In this document: positions 43,547-56,186 of the stretch, piece by piece | Layout: each line of letters starts with the position of its first letter | Numbering within the stretch: position 1 is the first letter of the stretch | NCBI GenBank assembly: GCA_963082875.1 | Contig: OY720102.1 | Span: 11,940,990 to 12,004,989, forward strand | Length of the DNA stretch: 64,000 bases | Direction: 5' to 3' | Source of the DNA: Corella eumyota | Taxonomy: Eukaryota > Chordata > Ascidiacea > Phlebobranchia > Corellidae | Notes under the pieces: generated by a model | The model's input: the letters and a program-made list of their open reading frames with translations, nothing else | The model's database searches: none | What the model was told of the DNA's origin: nothing | Position numbers and translations under genes: made by a program

Positions 43547-43692
43547 TTTTATTGATATAATTCGCTCGGGCGTTAAAAAATGCCTTGTCAAAAAAGCCAA
43601 CTATATCGAACATAAGCTAAAGCTGTCCCAACCCTAATGGGCGACGTGAATTAGATATAAATAAATAACTGTTGTTAAAAAGTATAAGTCAC

Positions 43693-44942
43693 CAAGAACG
43701 GGTAACTTACCTTATTCAAATAGAATGCCCGAACATGCCGGGCGACAAAACCAGTCTGAACGACCGAGCAAGGCGCTGGTCGCGTAAAGAATTTAAAGCG
43801 AAATGCAGGAGAAAACGACGCACGTTTTTACGACCACCTAACAGCACGGGCCATGCGCTTACAAGGCTCGCACATTTCGCGATATTTTATGTACAGGCAC
43901 TTAATCCAATTTCTTATGCGACTAGTTTTGATTAAAAAAAACTCCGTTTCAAGAACGGGTAACTTACCTTATTCAAATAGAATGCCCGAACATGCCGGTC
44001 GACAAAACCAGTCTAAACGACCGAGCAAGGCGCTTGTCGCGTAAAGAATTTAAAGCGAAATGCAGGAGAAAACGACGCACGTTTTTACGACCACCTAACA
44101 GCACGGGCCATGCGCTTACAACGATCGCACATTTCGCGATATTTTATGTACGTGCACTTGTACCAATTCTTATGCGACTAGTTTTGATTAAAAAAAACTC
44201 CGTTTCAAGAACGGGTAACTTACCTTATTCAAATAGAATGCCCGAACATGCCGGTCGACAAAACCAGTCTAAACGACCGAGCAAGGCGCTTGTCGCGTAA
44301 AGAATTTAAAGCGAAATGCAGGAGAAAACGACGCACGTTTTTCGACCCCCTAACAGCACAGGCCATGCGCTTACAACGATCGCACATTTCGCGATATTTT
44401 ATGTACACGCACTTGTACCAATTTCTTATGCGACTAGTTTTGATTAAAAAAAACTCCGTTTCAAGAACGGGTAACTTACCTTATTCAAATAGAATGCCCG
44501 AACATGCCGGGCGACAAAACCAGTCTAAACGACCGAGCAAGGCGCTTGTCGCGTAAAGAATTTAAAGCGAAATGCAGGAGAAAACGACGCACGTTTTTAC
44601 GACCACCTAACAGTACGAACCTTGCGCTTACAAGGCTCGCCCATTTCGCGATTCAAATTTGCAAAGTAGAGCCAGGCAACTTTATAATTAGCAACATTTG
44701 TGTTTAGTATGTAAAAAGGCGTCGACACAAGCTAACGGCGGCCTCCTGTGGCGCACAGGTCGCCGTTAATTAATTACTGCGGCGATAATTAGGGTGGCTG
44801 TGAACAGATACCCCGCTTCGAAAAACCGTCAACCTGCACACGGGGTGCGAAGCAACTATTGGAATAAAATGAATTAGCCAATAGCGGCCGCGAACAGAAT
44901 GACAGACCGCGCGAATTCGATCGGATTCCGCCATTTTTGGGC
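43693..44942. repeat. U2 spacer, right part: four sub-repeats after LINE copy 3 plus U2 5' flank
   Basis: Same as 20347-21596 except for single-base variants, for example GCCCGAACATG at about 43727 where 20380 has GCTCGAACATG. Confidence 0.88.
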
Positions 44943-45610
44943 ATCGCTTCTCGGCCCCTAGGGCTAAGATCAAGTGTAGTGACGTCGTTGGCACTATTGC
45001 TGGATCTAAGGCCCAAAGACTGAGAAGCGATCACGCCAGATGAAAGTATGCTCACATTGCTGACATTCACTTTCACTCAGCACTTTGCACTTTGCACACA
45101 TGTTATGCATTGTTTGCCCGCTGAAATCTGGTACATGGCTAGCAGCTCACAAGCGAAAGCAGCCACAGCAATCGGAAAGGGTTTCGTGAAATTTTTCCCG
45201 CCGATTGCAAAGTGGTTTTGCCAAGCTAAGTGATTAAGCTCTAGTCGCTGGGTGTGGCTTGGTGTTAAAACCCTCCAACCACGATAGCTATGCGCCCTTC
45301 AACCCACACAGCTTCATTACGTTTGCTAACTGTGCTGGGGGTAGTATTACACTACAACCTTTTTCAACCACCAGGGGTTGTAAAAGGCCTCTGGTGAGGA
45401 CATGCTTTACAGCAATCCCTTTATTGGGATGTCAAATACGGCTTGCCGTAGTCACCACCTCTGTTCTTCTCAGTTGTAATACCTGGGACGCTAGGCATCG
45501 CCTAGCTCTTTGTATTATGCGGATTTTTGAATACAGAACGCGGAACTGAAGCTTGCTTCGTCCCGTTCACGGGTTGTCCTGGTATTGCACTACCTCCAGG
45601 CTCGGCCCAC
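44943..45610 (+). pseudogene. U2: U2 snRNA gene split by a 479-bp insertion
   Basis: U2 nt 1-38 at 44943-44980 and nt 40-190 at 45460-45610; duplicate of 12388 and 21597. Confidence 0.92.
44981..45459. other. 479-bp U2 insertion, sixth copy
   Basis: Same insertion as at 8451-8929; inverted U2-like end at about 44981-45031. Confidence 0.75.
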
Positions 45611-47148
45611 GATCCTGCTGCGGCAGGATTATCTATTATTACATCACTCTATATATACATAGCTTTTGTCACATTTTCGTTGTTTTCTTAGTTAACTTTT
45701 ATTACAAATTGGTTGAGTAAGCTTATTTAGCGCTTTCATATCGTCTTAGGCAAAAATAAAACTAAGATTGCATGCACCCTAAGGCGACCGGCATAACTTA
45801 CCCAGGCAGCAACATGTCCACATTTTTGCACCTATTTAGTCTGCGACTTGATTAAAAAAAACTCCGTTTCAAGAACGGGTAACTTACCTTATTCAAATAG
45901 AATGCCCGAACATGCCGGGCGACAAAACCAGTCTGAACGACCGAGCAAAGGCGCTTGTCGCGTAAAGAATTTAAAGCGAAATGCAGGAGAAAACGACGCA
46001 CGTTTTTACGACCACCTAACAGCACGGGCCATGCGCTTACAACGATCGCACATTTCGCGATATTTTATGTACGTGCACTTGTACCAATTCTTATGCGACT
46101 AGTTTTGATTAAAAAAAACTCCGTTTCAAGAACGGGTAACTTACCTTATTCAAATAGAATGCCCGAACATGCCGGTCGACAAAACCAGTCTAAACGACCG
46201 AGCAAGGCGCTTGTCGCGTAAAGAATTTAAAGCGAAATGCAGGAGAAAACGACGCACGTTTTTACGACCACCTAACAGCACGGGCCATGCGCTTACAACG
46301 ATCGCACATTTCGCGATATTTTATGTACACGCACTTGTACCATTTTCTTATGCGACTAGTTTTGATTAAAAAAAACTCCGTTTTAAGAACGGGTAACTTA
46401 CCTTATTCAAATAGAATGCCCGAACATGCCGGTCGACAAAACCAGTCTAAACGACCGAGCAAGGCGCTTGTCGCGTAAAGAATTTAAAGCGAAATGCAGG
46501 AGAAAACGACGCACGTTTTTACGACCACCTAACAGCACGGGCCATGCGCTTACAACGATCGCACATTTCGCGATATTTTATGTACAGGCACTTAATCCAA
46601 TTTCTTATGCGACTAGTTTTGATTAAAAAAAACTCTGTTTCAAGAACGGGTAACTTACCTTATTCAAATAGAATGCCCGAACATGCCGGTCGACAAAACC
46701 AGTCTAAACGACCGAGCAAGGCGCTTGTCGCGTAAAGAATTTAAAGCGAAATGCAGAAGAAAACGACGCACGTTTTTACGACCACCTAACAGCACGGGCC
46801 ATGCGCTTACAACGATCGCACATTTCGCGATATTTTATGTACGTACACTTGTACCAATTCTTATGCGACTAGTTTTGATTAAAAAAAACTCCGTTTCAAG
46901 AACGGGTAACTTACCTTATTCAAATAGAATGCCCGAACATGCCGGTCGACAAAACCAGTCTAAACGACCGAGCAAGGCGCTTGTCGCGTAAAGAATTTAA
47001 AGCGAAATGCAGGAGAAAACGACGCACGTTTTTCGACCCCCTAACAGCACAGGCCATGCGCTTACAACGATCGCACATTTCGCGATATTTTATGTACACG
47101 CACTTGTACCAATTTCTTATGCGACTAGTTTTGATTAAAAAAAACTCC
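45611..47148. repeat. U2 spacer, left part: five sub-repeats before LINE copy 4
   Basis: Matches 13056-14593 at offset 32555 and the sub-repeats of 36406-37939 at offset 9209. It has the full-length CTATATATACATAG 3' flank like 13056 and unlike 36406, so the 9.2-kb duplication boundary lies near here. Confidence 0.88.
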
Positions 47149-48108
47149 TTATTTTATTTTATTTGCATTAATTAAAAATAACACAAACGAAAATTATTGC
47201 GAGTACACAAAAAAAAAATAACGATTCTGTTTAAAAAGGTAAGTTTTCATTAATTTTGTATATTAGTGGTGGTAATTAAAGTTTGGATTGATATAAATAC
47301 ATTTATTAAAACTACAATTAAATTACGAAAAAAATTAGTTTAGAAAAGAAAAAAAAACATTTATTTATTTTTAAGGATTTTTGAAAATTAATTTGTTTCT
47401 GTTGTCATTAAAGCTAGTTTGAAGAGCTGTTTAAGGAAAACTATGTGTATACAAAAATATACAACAATATTACGGTTTAAAACATACAATTACATTTACT
47501 AAAAAAAAAGACAAGTTACAACGATAAATTAGTAAATATTTACAATTTTAAATGGTTAATATGTACATCTAAATTATAAAGCAATTGAAAAGTATATATT
47601 CTTTAAGGAAGTTATGTTTATATAGAAGATATACAGTACAAAATTATAGTTTATAAATATACAAAAAATTATTTATTTGAGGATAATTTAATTATTTTGC
47701 CGCTAGTAGTGTACGAAACTTTATGTTGCCATGGCAAAAAGCACATGTTTAAAAAAAATTGTTTTTGGTTAAAAATTTGGTCAATTTTGAGTTTAAGAAT
47801 TGGTTTTCATGTACTAAATATATTACTTAATGTTTATTAGTTGTACTGTTATAATTATTGGTGTATTTTAGCAGTTTTAATAGATTGATTTGATAAATTT
47901 TAAATAATAATGTTATTTTAAATTTATTTAGTTGAAATTGGATTTTTTAAATTGTTTTACTTGGGGTTATAGAAAGGTATTATTGCTTATTAACAGTGAT
48001 GACATGTTTTGGATTATATTTGGGTAGTTATTATGTATAAATTAAAAATTAATCTGTTTTAAGTGTTAAAATTTATTTTTGCAATTATTTTTAGGTCAGA
48101 GTAATTTA

Positions 48109-51100
48109 TTAGGTAACTGCTGAGTTATGTTCAAATGATGTTATGCATTCCGTGATGATGTGGGAATATAAGCTTTGATTTTTGCTGTTTTCAAGGGTGA
48201 GTTGGGAGTATAAAGTTTTTTTAAAAGAGGATAGAATAGTTGGTATAGAAAAGTTTAATTTTTCATGGCAAATTTGGTTTCTTTGTTTCCAGATTTTTTG
48301 ATGTAAAATTGAAATAAGAAGAATATAGTGATCAAGATATAAGGGTGAGATTGAAGATGGTGGAACTAAATTTAAATGGTCGGAATTATCAAAAATATTG
48401 TGATCTTGGCCAGATAGAAAGGTAAATATGTTATTAGTTAAAGTAAGTAAAGGTTGGATTTGTTTACAAGCATGAAAAGTGTGAAAAGAAGTTTCGTACG
48501 CGGCTTTGTTGCAAAACAGGCAATGTGAGTTGTTGTCTAAATTAAAATGCATGTATGTAGATTTGAGTGGTAATATGTTATGTATAAGCTTAAAGTTAAA
48601 TGTTTTGGTGCTGTTTGTTAAAATTTTACTGTGTATATTTGACCATGGAATTGTAGATTTGGTTGTGGGTGTTATAATTGTTTTATATAGTTTGTTTATG
48701 TTTCCTGATAGCAGTTGTTTTGAAGTTATGTTGTATTTGTTTATAATTGTGATGTAATGTAAATAGTTTTTGTTTGTGTTGTCAATATGTGGTATTGTGT
48801 TAAGTGGTAAGATGTTGTGTAGTTTGGAAAGTGTGTGTCCTATGTGATATTTTATGAGAGTGTCCTGTATGGTTGGTGGGCTTGCATTTAATCTGTATTT
48901 GGTGTGTGAAAAAAGTGGTCTTATGTAAAAAAGGTCTGCGTATGTTTGTATGTCTGGAAATGAATAGCCTCCGAATGCCTGTGGTAGTGTCAGTGTTTTA
49001 TATGTGATATTTGTGTGTGTTTTTCCTAGTGCATATGTAAGAAATGTGTTGTTTATTTTTGATATGATATGTTGTGGTATAGGGTATGTGCTGGCCATTG
49101 CTCGAATGTGGGGCAGTAGTTTTGTTTTTGTTAATATTGTTTTATGTTCAAGTGTAGTATAATGTTGTTTTAAATTCTCGTGTTCTGTTGTAATTTTGTT
49201 ATATGTTGTGTTCCATGATTTGTGAATTTGTGTAGGTATGCCTATTGGTATGTTAAGTGGTGAAATGTGTGTGTAATTAGGGTTTATGTTTTGTGGTATA
49301 TTCTGTGTTTTAATATTGCGGTTAGTAATTAATGTATTTGTTTTGTTGTGATTGAGTGTAAGTCCAGATGCATGTTCGAATAATTGTAGTGTTTTAAAAG
49401 CTGAGTGTATTGATTGAGGTGTGGACAGTGTGAGGGTTATGTCATCTGCATATGAAATTGTTTTGATAATATTTTGTCCTGTTATGTGTATTCCTTTAAT
49501 TGTGTTATCTGCGTCTATTTGTTGTATAAGTGGTTCAATTGAAAGTGTGAATAGGTGTAAGCTTAGTGAGTCTCCTTGTCGAATTCCTTTTTTGATGTGT
49601 ACTGGTGGAGTGATATGTTTGTTAATGAGAATGTGTGATGTGGCGTCTGTATTGAGTGATTTAATAATGTTAATTAATGTGATTGGAAAGTTAAATTTGG
49701 CAAGTGTGTCTAGTAGGTATGTGTGGCTTATTGAATCAAATGCTTTTTTAAAATCTAGTGATATGATATGGTATTGTTTATGTCGTGTTGTGGATAAATT
49801 GTATATGTCCCTCAGCAACAAGCTTGCGCCTGCTGCTGATTTGTTTTGTTGTGCAAATTGTGTGTGTGATAGTAAGGTGTTAGTGATATTTTTCAGTCTG
49901 TTGGCCAAAATGCGAGTGAAAATTTTGATGTCAGTGTTTAGTAATGATATTGGTCTATAGTTTTCTAAAAGTGATTTTGATTTGTGTTTGTGTATTAATG
50001 TTATAGTGCCTGTTTTAAATTGTTGCGGTATGGTGCCTGTTGTTAAAAAATTGTTATATAGTTTGAGTAATGTATTTTGAAGTGTGTCTGAGTGTGTTTT
50101 GTAGAGTTCAAATGATAGTCCGTCAGGCCCAGGTGTCTTTTGTGGTGAAAGTGATTTTATTGTGTTTAATAGTTCTGTTTTTGTAATGGGTGTTGTTAAT
50201 GAGATTTGTTGTTTTGTGGTTAGTTGTGGTAATGTATTTGAGTGAAAAATGTGATTTGTGTCAGTGTATGTGTTGTTGTATAAGTTAGTGTAATATTGTT
50301 GTGTTATATTGATCAATTGTTTTGTTGTAGAATATGGTAAGAAGTATTTGTTATAAAGTTCTGGTATTTGTGTTTGAGTAATGTGGGTTTTAATTTGTTT
50401 GTAAATGTATTTATCAGGTGCATGTTTGTATTGGTTATTTAAAATGGTATTGAATATTTTTTGTTTTGTATGTTGTTTAATCTTTTTAGCCAAATTATTT
50501 TTTGATGTTTGATATGTTTTGTAATGTTGTGGTGTTGGGTTATGTTGTAAGTTTTCTTTTGCTGTGTTCATGTTATTGGTAAGTGTTTGTATGTTGTCAG
50601 TCTGTCTGTTTTTGATCAAAATTGAATGTTTTATGTTTAGGTGTTTGATATGTCTTTTAATATTATTCCAGTTTGTGTTTATGTTTTGTGTTGTGTTGTT
50701 CCAATGTGGTAATTTATGTGCTAGTGTGTGTGAAAAGTCTGCATCGTGATAAGTGTTTGTGTTGTTTTTCCAAAATCCTTTTCCTTTTTTAATGATGTGT
50801 GTGTTTGTGAGTGTAAATGTAAGTGTGACAATGTCATGGTCTGAAAGTGGAAATGGCTGTATTTTATGTTCGAGTGGTGTTATTTCTGGTGTAATGTATA
50901 TTCTATCTAGTCTGGACTGCATGTTGTGTCCGGTGTATGTATATTGTTGTTTGTGAGGATGTAGTTTTCTAAATGAGTCATAAAGTCCGAAAAGTTGTTG
51001 AAATGTTTGTATTGATTTATTTTGTGTGTTATGTGTTAATGGAGGTGTTCTGTCAGTTTGTGTGTTTTCGATGTTATTATAGTCACCCGCCATTATGGTT

Positions 51101-51528
51101 GGGTAAGGTGATGAGGTGAGGTGTAGTATTGAGTTGAAAAATTTTATGTTATCAGTTGAATTTTGGTGTGATGAAACTGGTGCGTATATGTTTATTATAT
51201 GAATTGTATGTGTATGTGTGTTAATATCTAATGAAATTGTCCGTCCGTCTGTTGTGTAGTGTATGTTTGATGGTGTGATAGTTTTAGTGTTAAAAAGTAT
51301 TGCAACTCCACCGCGTGCGTTTGAAAAGCAACTGGAAGAGTTGAAGAAAGATGGGCCATTTTTCCATTCGGATGCCCATATCGATTCTAATTGGGGTAGG
51401 GAATGGGTTTCTTGAAGCAGTATAATTGTACTTAAGGAGTTTGCTAAGTTATTAAATAAAGTTTGTCGTTTTATCATATTGCCAAGTCCGTTGCAATTGA
51501 GAGTTGTTATAGTTAAATATGACACCAT
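48109..51528 (-). CDS. LINE copy 4 ORF2: AP endonuclease / reverse transcriptase (1139 aa)
   Basis: Same protein as at 15554-18973 apart from Phe618Leu (KFNFPITLIN) and Glu893Lys (DTLIKYHIG). Neither touches a catalytic motif. Confidence 0.92.
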   Translation of the reverse strand: MVSYLTITTLNCNGLGNMIKRQTLFNNLANSLSTIILLQETHSLPQLESIWASEWKNGPSFFNSSSCFSNARGGVAILFNTKTITPSNIHYTTDGRTISLDINTHTHTIHIINIYAPVSSHQNSTDNIKFFNSILHLTSSPYPTIMAGDYNNIENTQTDRTPPLTHNTQNKSIQTFQQLFGLYDSFRKLHPHKQQYTYTGHNMQSRLDRIYITPEITPLEHKIQPFPLSDHDIVTLTFTLTNTHIIKKGKGFWKNNTNTYHDADFSHTLAHKLPHWNNTTQNINTNWNNIKRHIKHLNIKHSILIKNRQTDNIQTLTNNMNTAKENLQHNPTPQHYKTYQTSKNNLAKKIKQHTKQKIFNTILNNQYKHAPDKYIYKQIKTHITQTQIPELYNKYFLPYSTTKQLINITQQYYTNLYNNTYTDTNHIFHSNTLPQLTTKQQISLTTPITKTELLNTIKSLSPQKTPGPDGLSFELYKTHSDTLQNTLLKLYNNFLTTGTIPQQFKTGTITLIHKHKSKSLLENYRPISLLNTDIKIFTRILANRLKNITNTLLSHTQFAQQNKSAAGASLLLRDIYNLSTTRHKQYHIISLDFKKAFDSISHTYLLDTLAKFNFPITLINIIKSLNTDATSHILINKHITPPVHIKKGIRQGDSLSLHLFTLSIEPLIQQIDADNTIKGIHITGQNIIKTISYADDITLTLSTPQSIHSAFKTLQLFEHASGLTLNHNKTNTLITNRNIKTQNIPQNINPNYTHISPLNIPIGIPTQIHKSWNTTYNKITTEHENLKQHYTTLEHKTILTKTKLLPHIRAMASTYPIPQHIISKINNTFLTYALGKTHTNITYKTLTLPQAFGGYSFPDIQTYADLFYIRPLFSHTKYRLNASPPTIQDTLIKYHIGHTLSKLHNILPLNTIPHIDNTNKNYLHYITIINKYNITSKQLLSGNINKLYKTIITPTTKSTIPWSNIHSKILTNSTKTFNFKLIHNILPLKSTYMHFNLDNNSHCLFCNKAAYETSFHTFHACKQIQPLLTLTNNIFTFLSGQDHNIFDNSDHLNLVPPSSISPLYLDHYILLISILHQKIWKQRNQICHEKLNFSIPTILSSFKKTLYSQLTLENSKNQSLYSHIITECITSFEHNSAVT

Positions 51529-51603
51529 TATTAAACAAATATTTTACAGGAAAAATTAGAAAAAGTAAATAAATTTGATTGTTAATTAGTTTTGATAGTT
51601 TGT

Positions 51604-52755
51604 TTAAAGGTTTGTATTATTTGTTTCTGAAAGATTGTATATTATTTTACCTGCGGACGGGTAAGTATAGTTTATATCTTCTGAATTTTCCATCGATGTT
51701 TCCAATGGATATACTTCTTCTTCATCGGAGGTGTTTATGACATATGGGATTGATTTGTGGGTGATGTGGGCTGGTGTCTGTTGTCTACTGCTGGGTTTAT
51801 TTTGGATTGAAGTGTTTCTTTGTGGCGTGTATGTTTCATTTTGATTTTTTATTATTGGCCGTGGCGGGGAAAATATGCTAGGTTTCTTCTCTTGATGGTC
51901 CTTCGGGGTTTCGGTTTCATTATCTTTGTTTGTTTGTGGCGAATTTTGTTGCTGTTCTTTTGGTATGTTTTTTTCTGTTTTTTCTTGTTGTTTATCCGGT
52001 TCGTTTATGTTTTTTGCTTGTTGTCCGGGATGGTAAACAGGAAAATAATAGTTTCCGTATATTAATTGTTTGGGTACTGTTACTTGACGAATGTTTTCTT
52101 CCTTTACAAAGTAATATCGTTTTCCGTTTTTTACTCCAAATTTGTCTTTAATATGAATTGATCTTGTAACTTCAAGCTGAAGTTGTTTTATTTTTTCAAT
52201 GATAATATTGTCAGGAAATTTGGAGGGTACGTTTGAAAAAATAATTGGGATGTCTTCTTCCACCCATTTTCTTACATAGATTAAGTCAGACCATTTTTGT
52301 TTAAAATATTCATTTTTCAATATGTTTACCAAATCTTTTGTTTTTTCAGTGTTAGTCATTGTAATTACACAGAGCCCAGAAAATTTACAAAAAATACTTT
52401 CATAGTCAGTTGTTTTGAATTTAATGTCCTTAAGAAGGCGATTAAACACTTCTTCTCGGCTTTGCCTTGGTTCGAACCTTAGCATTATGTTGCAGTCGTG
52501 TATATTCAGATTAACCGATGGTGTGGTTTTGCCTCCACCAGCCACATTTGCAAAAGATTTTTTTCCAGTGACATGGCTGGGAAGATCTTTTGATGTTTTA
52601 TTGTCCTGCTGCCATGTCTGTCTGTCTGGTGGAATCGAGGTATTCTTTTTTAATTGGTCTTCTTGGTTTGGTCTTTTGGGTGAATTTGTATTCTTTGTTG
52701 TTGGTGAAATTTTTCGTTTGTTGTTGTTGTTCAAACTCAAATTTTGGTTTTCCAT
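51604..52755 (-). CDS. LINE copy 4 ORF1: RNA-binding protein (383 aa)
   Basis: Same protein as 19049-20200 except Arg-to-Gln in FEPRQSREEVF. ATG at 52755. Confidence 0.8.
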   Translation of the reverse strand: MENQNLSLNNNNKRKISPTTKNTNSPKRPNQEDQLKKNTSIPPDRQTWQQDNKTSKDLPSHVTGKKSFANVAGGGKTTPSVNLNIHDCNIMLRFEPRQSREEVFNRLLKDIKFKTTDYESIFCKFSGLCVITMTNTEKTKDLVNILKNEYFKQKWSDLIYVRKWVEEDIPIIFSNVPSKFPDNIIIEKIKQLQLEVTRSIHIKDKFGVKNGKRYYFVKEENIRQVTVPKQLIYGNYYFPVYHPGQQAKNINEPDKQQEKTEKNIPKEQQQNSPQTNKDNETETPKDHQEKKPSIFSPPRPIIKNQNETYTPQRNTSIQNKPSSRQQTPAHITHKSIPYVINTSDEEEVYPLETSMENSEDINYTYPSAGKIIYNLSETNNTNL

Positions 52756-52901
52756 TTTTATTGATATAATTCGCTCGGGCGTTAAAAAATGCCTTGTCAA
52801 AAAAGCCAACTATATCGAACATAAGCTAAAGCTGTCCCAACCCTAATGGGCGACGTGAATTAGATATAAATAAATAACTGTTGTTAAAAAGTATAAGTCA
52901 C

Positions 52902-54151
52902 CAAGAACGGGTAACTTACCTTATTCAAATAGAATGCCCGAACATGCCGGGCGACAAAACCAGTCTGAACGACCGAGCAAGGCGCTGGTCGCGTAAAGAA
53001 TTTAAAGCGAAATGCAGGAGAAAACGACGCACGTTTTTACGACCACCTAACAGCACGGGCCATGCGCTTACAAGGCTCGCACATTTCGCGATATTTTATG
53101 TACAGGCACTTAATCCAATTTCTTATGCGACTAGTTTTGATTAAAAAAAACTCCGTTTCAAGAACGGGTAACTTACCTTATTCAAATAGAATGCCCGAAC
53201 ATGCCGGTCGACAAAACCAGTCTAAACGACCGAGCAAGGCGCTTGTCGCGTAAAGAATTTAAAGCGAAATGCAGGAGAAAACGACGCACGTTTTTACGAC
53301 CACCTAACAGCACGGGCCATGCGCTTACAACGATCGCACATTTCGCGATATTTTATGTACGTGCACTTGTACCAATTCTTATGCGACTAGTTTTGATTAA
53401 AAAAAACTCCGTTTCAAGAACGGGTAACTTACCTTATTCAAATAGAATGCCCGAACATGCCGGTCGACAAAACCAGTCTAAACGACCGAGCAAGGCGCTT
53501 GTCGCGTAAAGAATTTAAAGCGAAATGCAGGAGAAAACGACGCACGTTTTTCGACCCCCTAACAGCACAGGCCATGCGCTTACAACGATCGCACATTTCG
53601 CGATATTTTATGTACACGCACTTGTACCAATTTCTTATGCGACTAGTTTTGATTAAAAAAAACTCCGTTTCAAGAACGGGTAACTTACCTTATTCAAATA
53701 GAATGCCCGAACATGCCGGGCGACAAAACCAGTCTAAACGACCGAGCAAGGCGCTTGTCGCGTAAAGAATTTAAAGCGAAATGCAGGAGAAAACGACGCA
53801 CGTTTTTACGACCACCTAACAGTACGAACCTTGCGCTTACAAGGCTCGCCCATTTCGCGATTCAAATTTGCAAAGTAGAGCCAGGCAACTTTATAATTAG
53901 CAACATTTGTGTTTAGTATGTAAAAAGGCGTCGACACAAGCTAACGGCGGCCTCCTGTGGCGCACAGGTCGCCGTTAATTAATTACTGCGGCGATAATTA
54001 GGGTGGCTGTGAACAGATACCCCGCTTCGAAAAACCGTCAACCTGCACACGGGGTGCGAAGCAACTATTGGAATAAAATGAATTAGCCAATAGCGGCCGC
54101 GAACAGAATGACAGACCGCGCGAATTCGATCGGATTCCGCCATTTTTGGGC
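52902..54151. repeat. U2 spacer, right part: four sub-repeats after LINE copy 4 plus U2 5' flank
   Basis: Same as 43693-44942, offset 9209. Confidence 0.88.
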
Positions 54152-54819
54152 ATCGCTTCTCGGCCCCTAGGGCTAAGATCAAGTGTAGTGACGTCGTTGG
54201 CACTATTGCTGGATCTAAGGCCCAAAGACTGAGAAGCGATCACGCCAGATGAAAGTATGCTCACATTGCTGACATTCACTTTCACTCAGCACTTTGCACT
54301 TTGCACACATGTTATGCATTGTTTGCCCGCTGAAATCTGGTACATGGCTAGCAGCTCACAAGCGAAAGCAGCCACAGCAATCGGAAAGGGTTTCGTGAAA
54401 TTTTTCCCGCCGATTGCAAAGTGGTTTTGCCAAGCTAAGTGATTAAGCTCTAGTCGCTGGGTGTGGCTTGGTGTTAAAACCCTCCAACCACGATAGCTAT
54501 GCGCCCTTCAACCCACACAGCTTCATTACGTTTGCTAACTGTGCTGGGGGTAGTATTACACTACAACCTTTTTCAACCACCAGGGGTTGTAAAAGGCCTC
54601 TGGTGAGGACATGCTTTACAGCAATCCCTTTATTGGGATGTCAAATACGGCTTGCCGTAGTCACCACCTCTGTTCTTCTCAGTTGTAATACCTGGGACGC
54701 TAGGCATCGCCTAGCTCTTTGTATTATGCGGATTTTTGAATACAGAACGCGGAACTGAAGCTTGCTTCGTCCCGTTCACGGGTTGTCCTGGTATTGCACT
54801 ACCTCCAGGCTCGGCCCAC
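54152..54819 (+). pseudogene. U2: U2 snRNA gene split by a 479-bp insertion
   Basis: U2 nt 1-38 at 54152-54189 and nt 40-190 at 54669-54819; duplicate of 21597-22264 (offset 32555). Confidence 0.92.
54190..54668. other. 479-bp U2 insertion, seventh copy
   Basis: Same insertion as at 8451-8929; inverted U2-like end at about 54190-54240. Confidence 0.75.
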
Positions 54820-56072
54820 GATCCTGCTGCGGCAGGATTATCTATTATTACATCACTCTATATATACATAGCTTTTGTCACATTTTCGTTGTTTTCTTAG
54901 TTAACTTTTATTACAAATTGGTTGAGTAAGCTTATTTAGCGCTTTCATATCGTCTTAGGCAAAAATAAAACTAAGATTGCATGCACCCTAAGGCGACCGG
55001 CATAACTTACCCAGGCAGCAACATGTCCACATTTTTGCACCGATTTAGTCTGCGACTTGATTAAAAAAAACTCCGTTTCAAAAACGGGTAACTTACCTTA
55101 TTCAAATAGAATGCCCGAACATGCCGGTAGACAAAACCAGTCTAAACGACCGAGCAAGGCGCTTGTCGCGTAAAGAATTTAAAGCAAAATGCAGGAAAAA
55201 ACGACGCACGTTTTTACGACCACCTAACATCACGGGCCATGCGCTTACAACGATCGCACATTTCGCGATATTTTATGTACGTGCACTTGTACCAATTCTT
55301 ATGCGACTAGTATTGATTATAAAAAACTCCGTTTCAAGAACGTGTAACTTACCTTATTCAAATAGAATGCCCGAACATGCCGGTCGACAAAACCAGTCTA
55401 AACGACCGAGCAAGGCGCTTGTCGCGTAAAGAATTTAAAGCGAAATGCAGGAGAAAACGACGCACGTTTTTACGACCACCTAACAGCACGGGCCATGCGC
55501 TTACAACGATCGTACATTTCGCGATATTTTATGTACACGCACTTGTACCAATTTCTTTTGCGACTAGTTTTGATTAAAAAAAACTCCGTTTCAAGAACGG
55601 GTAACTTACCTTATTCAAATAGAATGCCCGAACATGCCGGGCGACAAAACCAGTCTAAACGACCGAGCAAGGCGCTTGTCGCGTAAAGAATTTAAAGCGA
55701 AATGCAGGAGAAAACGACGCACGTTTTTACGACCACCTAACAGTACGAACCTTGCGCTTACAAGGCTCGCCCATTTCGCGATTCAAATTTGCAAAGTAGA
55801 GCCAGGCAACTTTATAATTAGCAACATTTGTGTTTAGTGTGTAAAAAGGCGTCGACACAAGCTAACGGCGGCCTCCTGTGGCGCACAGGTCGCCGTTAAT
55901 TAATTACTGTGGCGATAATTAGGGTGGCTGTGAACAGATACCCCGCCTTGAAAAACCGTCAACCTGCACACGGGGTGCGAAGCAACTATTGGAATAAAAT
56001 GAATTAGCCAATAGCGGCCGCGAACAGAATGACAGACCGCGCGAATTCGATCGGATTCCGCCATTTTTGGGC
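54820..56072. repeat. U2 spacer with three sub-repeats
   Basis: Duplicate of 22265-23517 (offset 32555), with the same private first-unit changes. Confidence 0.88.
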
Positions 56073-56186
56073 ATCGCCTAGCTCTTTGTATTATGCGGAT
56101 TTTTGAATACAGAACGCGGAACTGAAGCTTGCTTCGTCCCGTTCACGGGTTATCCTGGTATTGCACTACCTCCGGGCTCGGCCCAC
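56073..56186 (+). pseudogene. U2: U2 snRNA pseudogene lacking 76 nt
   Basis: Same deletion as 6532-6645; CTCCGGGCTCGG replaces CTCCAGGCTCGG, weakening stem-loop IV. Confidence 0.92.

Larger units (their letters stand above)
37940..43692 (-). mobile_element. L1/Tx1-clade LINE, copy 3, full length
   Basis: Same as 14594-20346 with offset 23346 and almost no differences, including the junctions and the flanking sub-repeats. 3' UTR at 37940-38899. Both ORFs are open. It arose by duplication of the host segment, not by new retrotransposition, since the flanks are duplicated too. Confidence 0.9.
47149..52901 (-). mobile_element. L1/Tx1-clade LINE, copy 4, full length
   Basis: Same element and flanks as 37940-43692, offset 9209. 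Both ORFs are open, with a few private changes. 3' UTR at 47149-48108. Confidence 0.9.
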
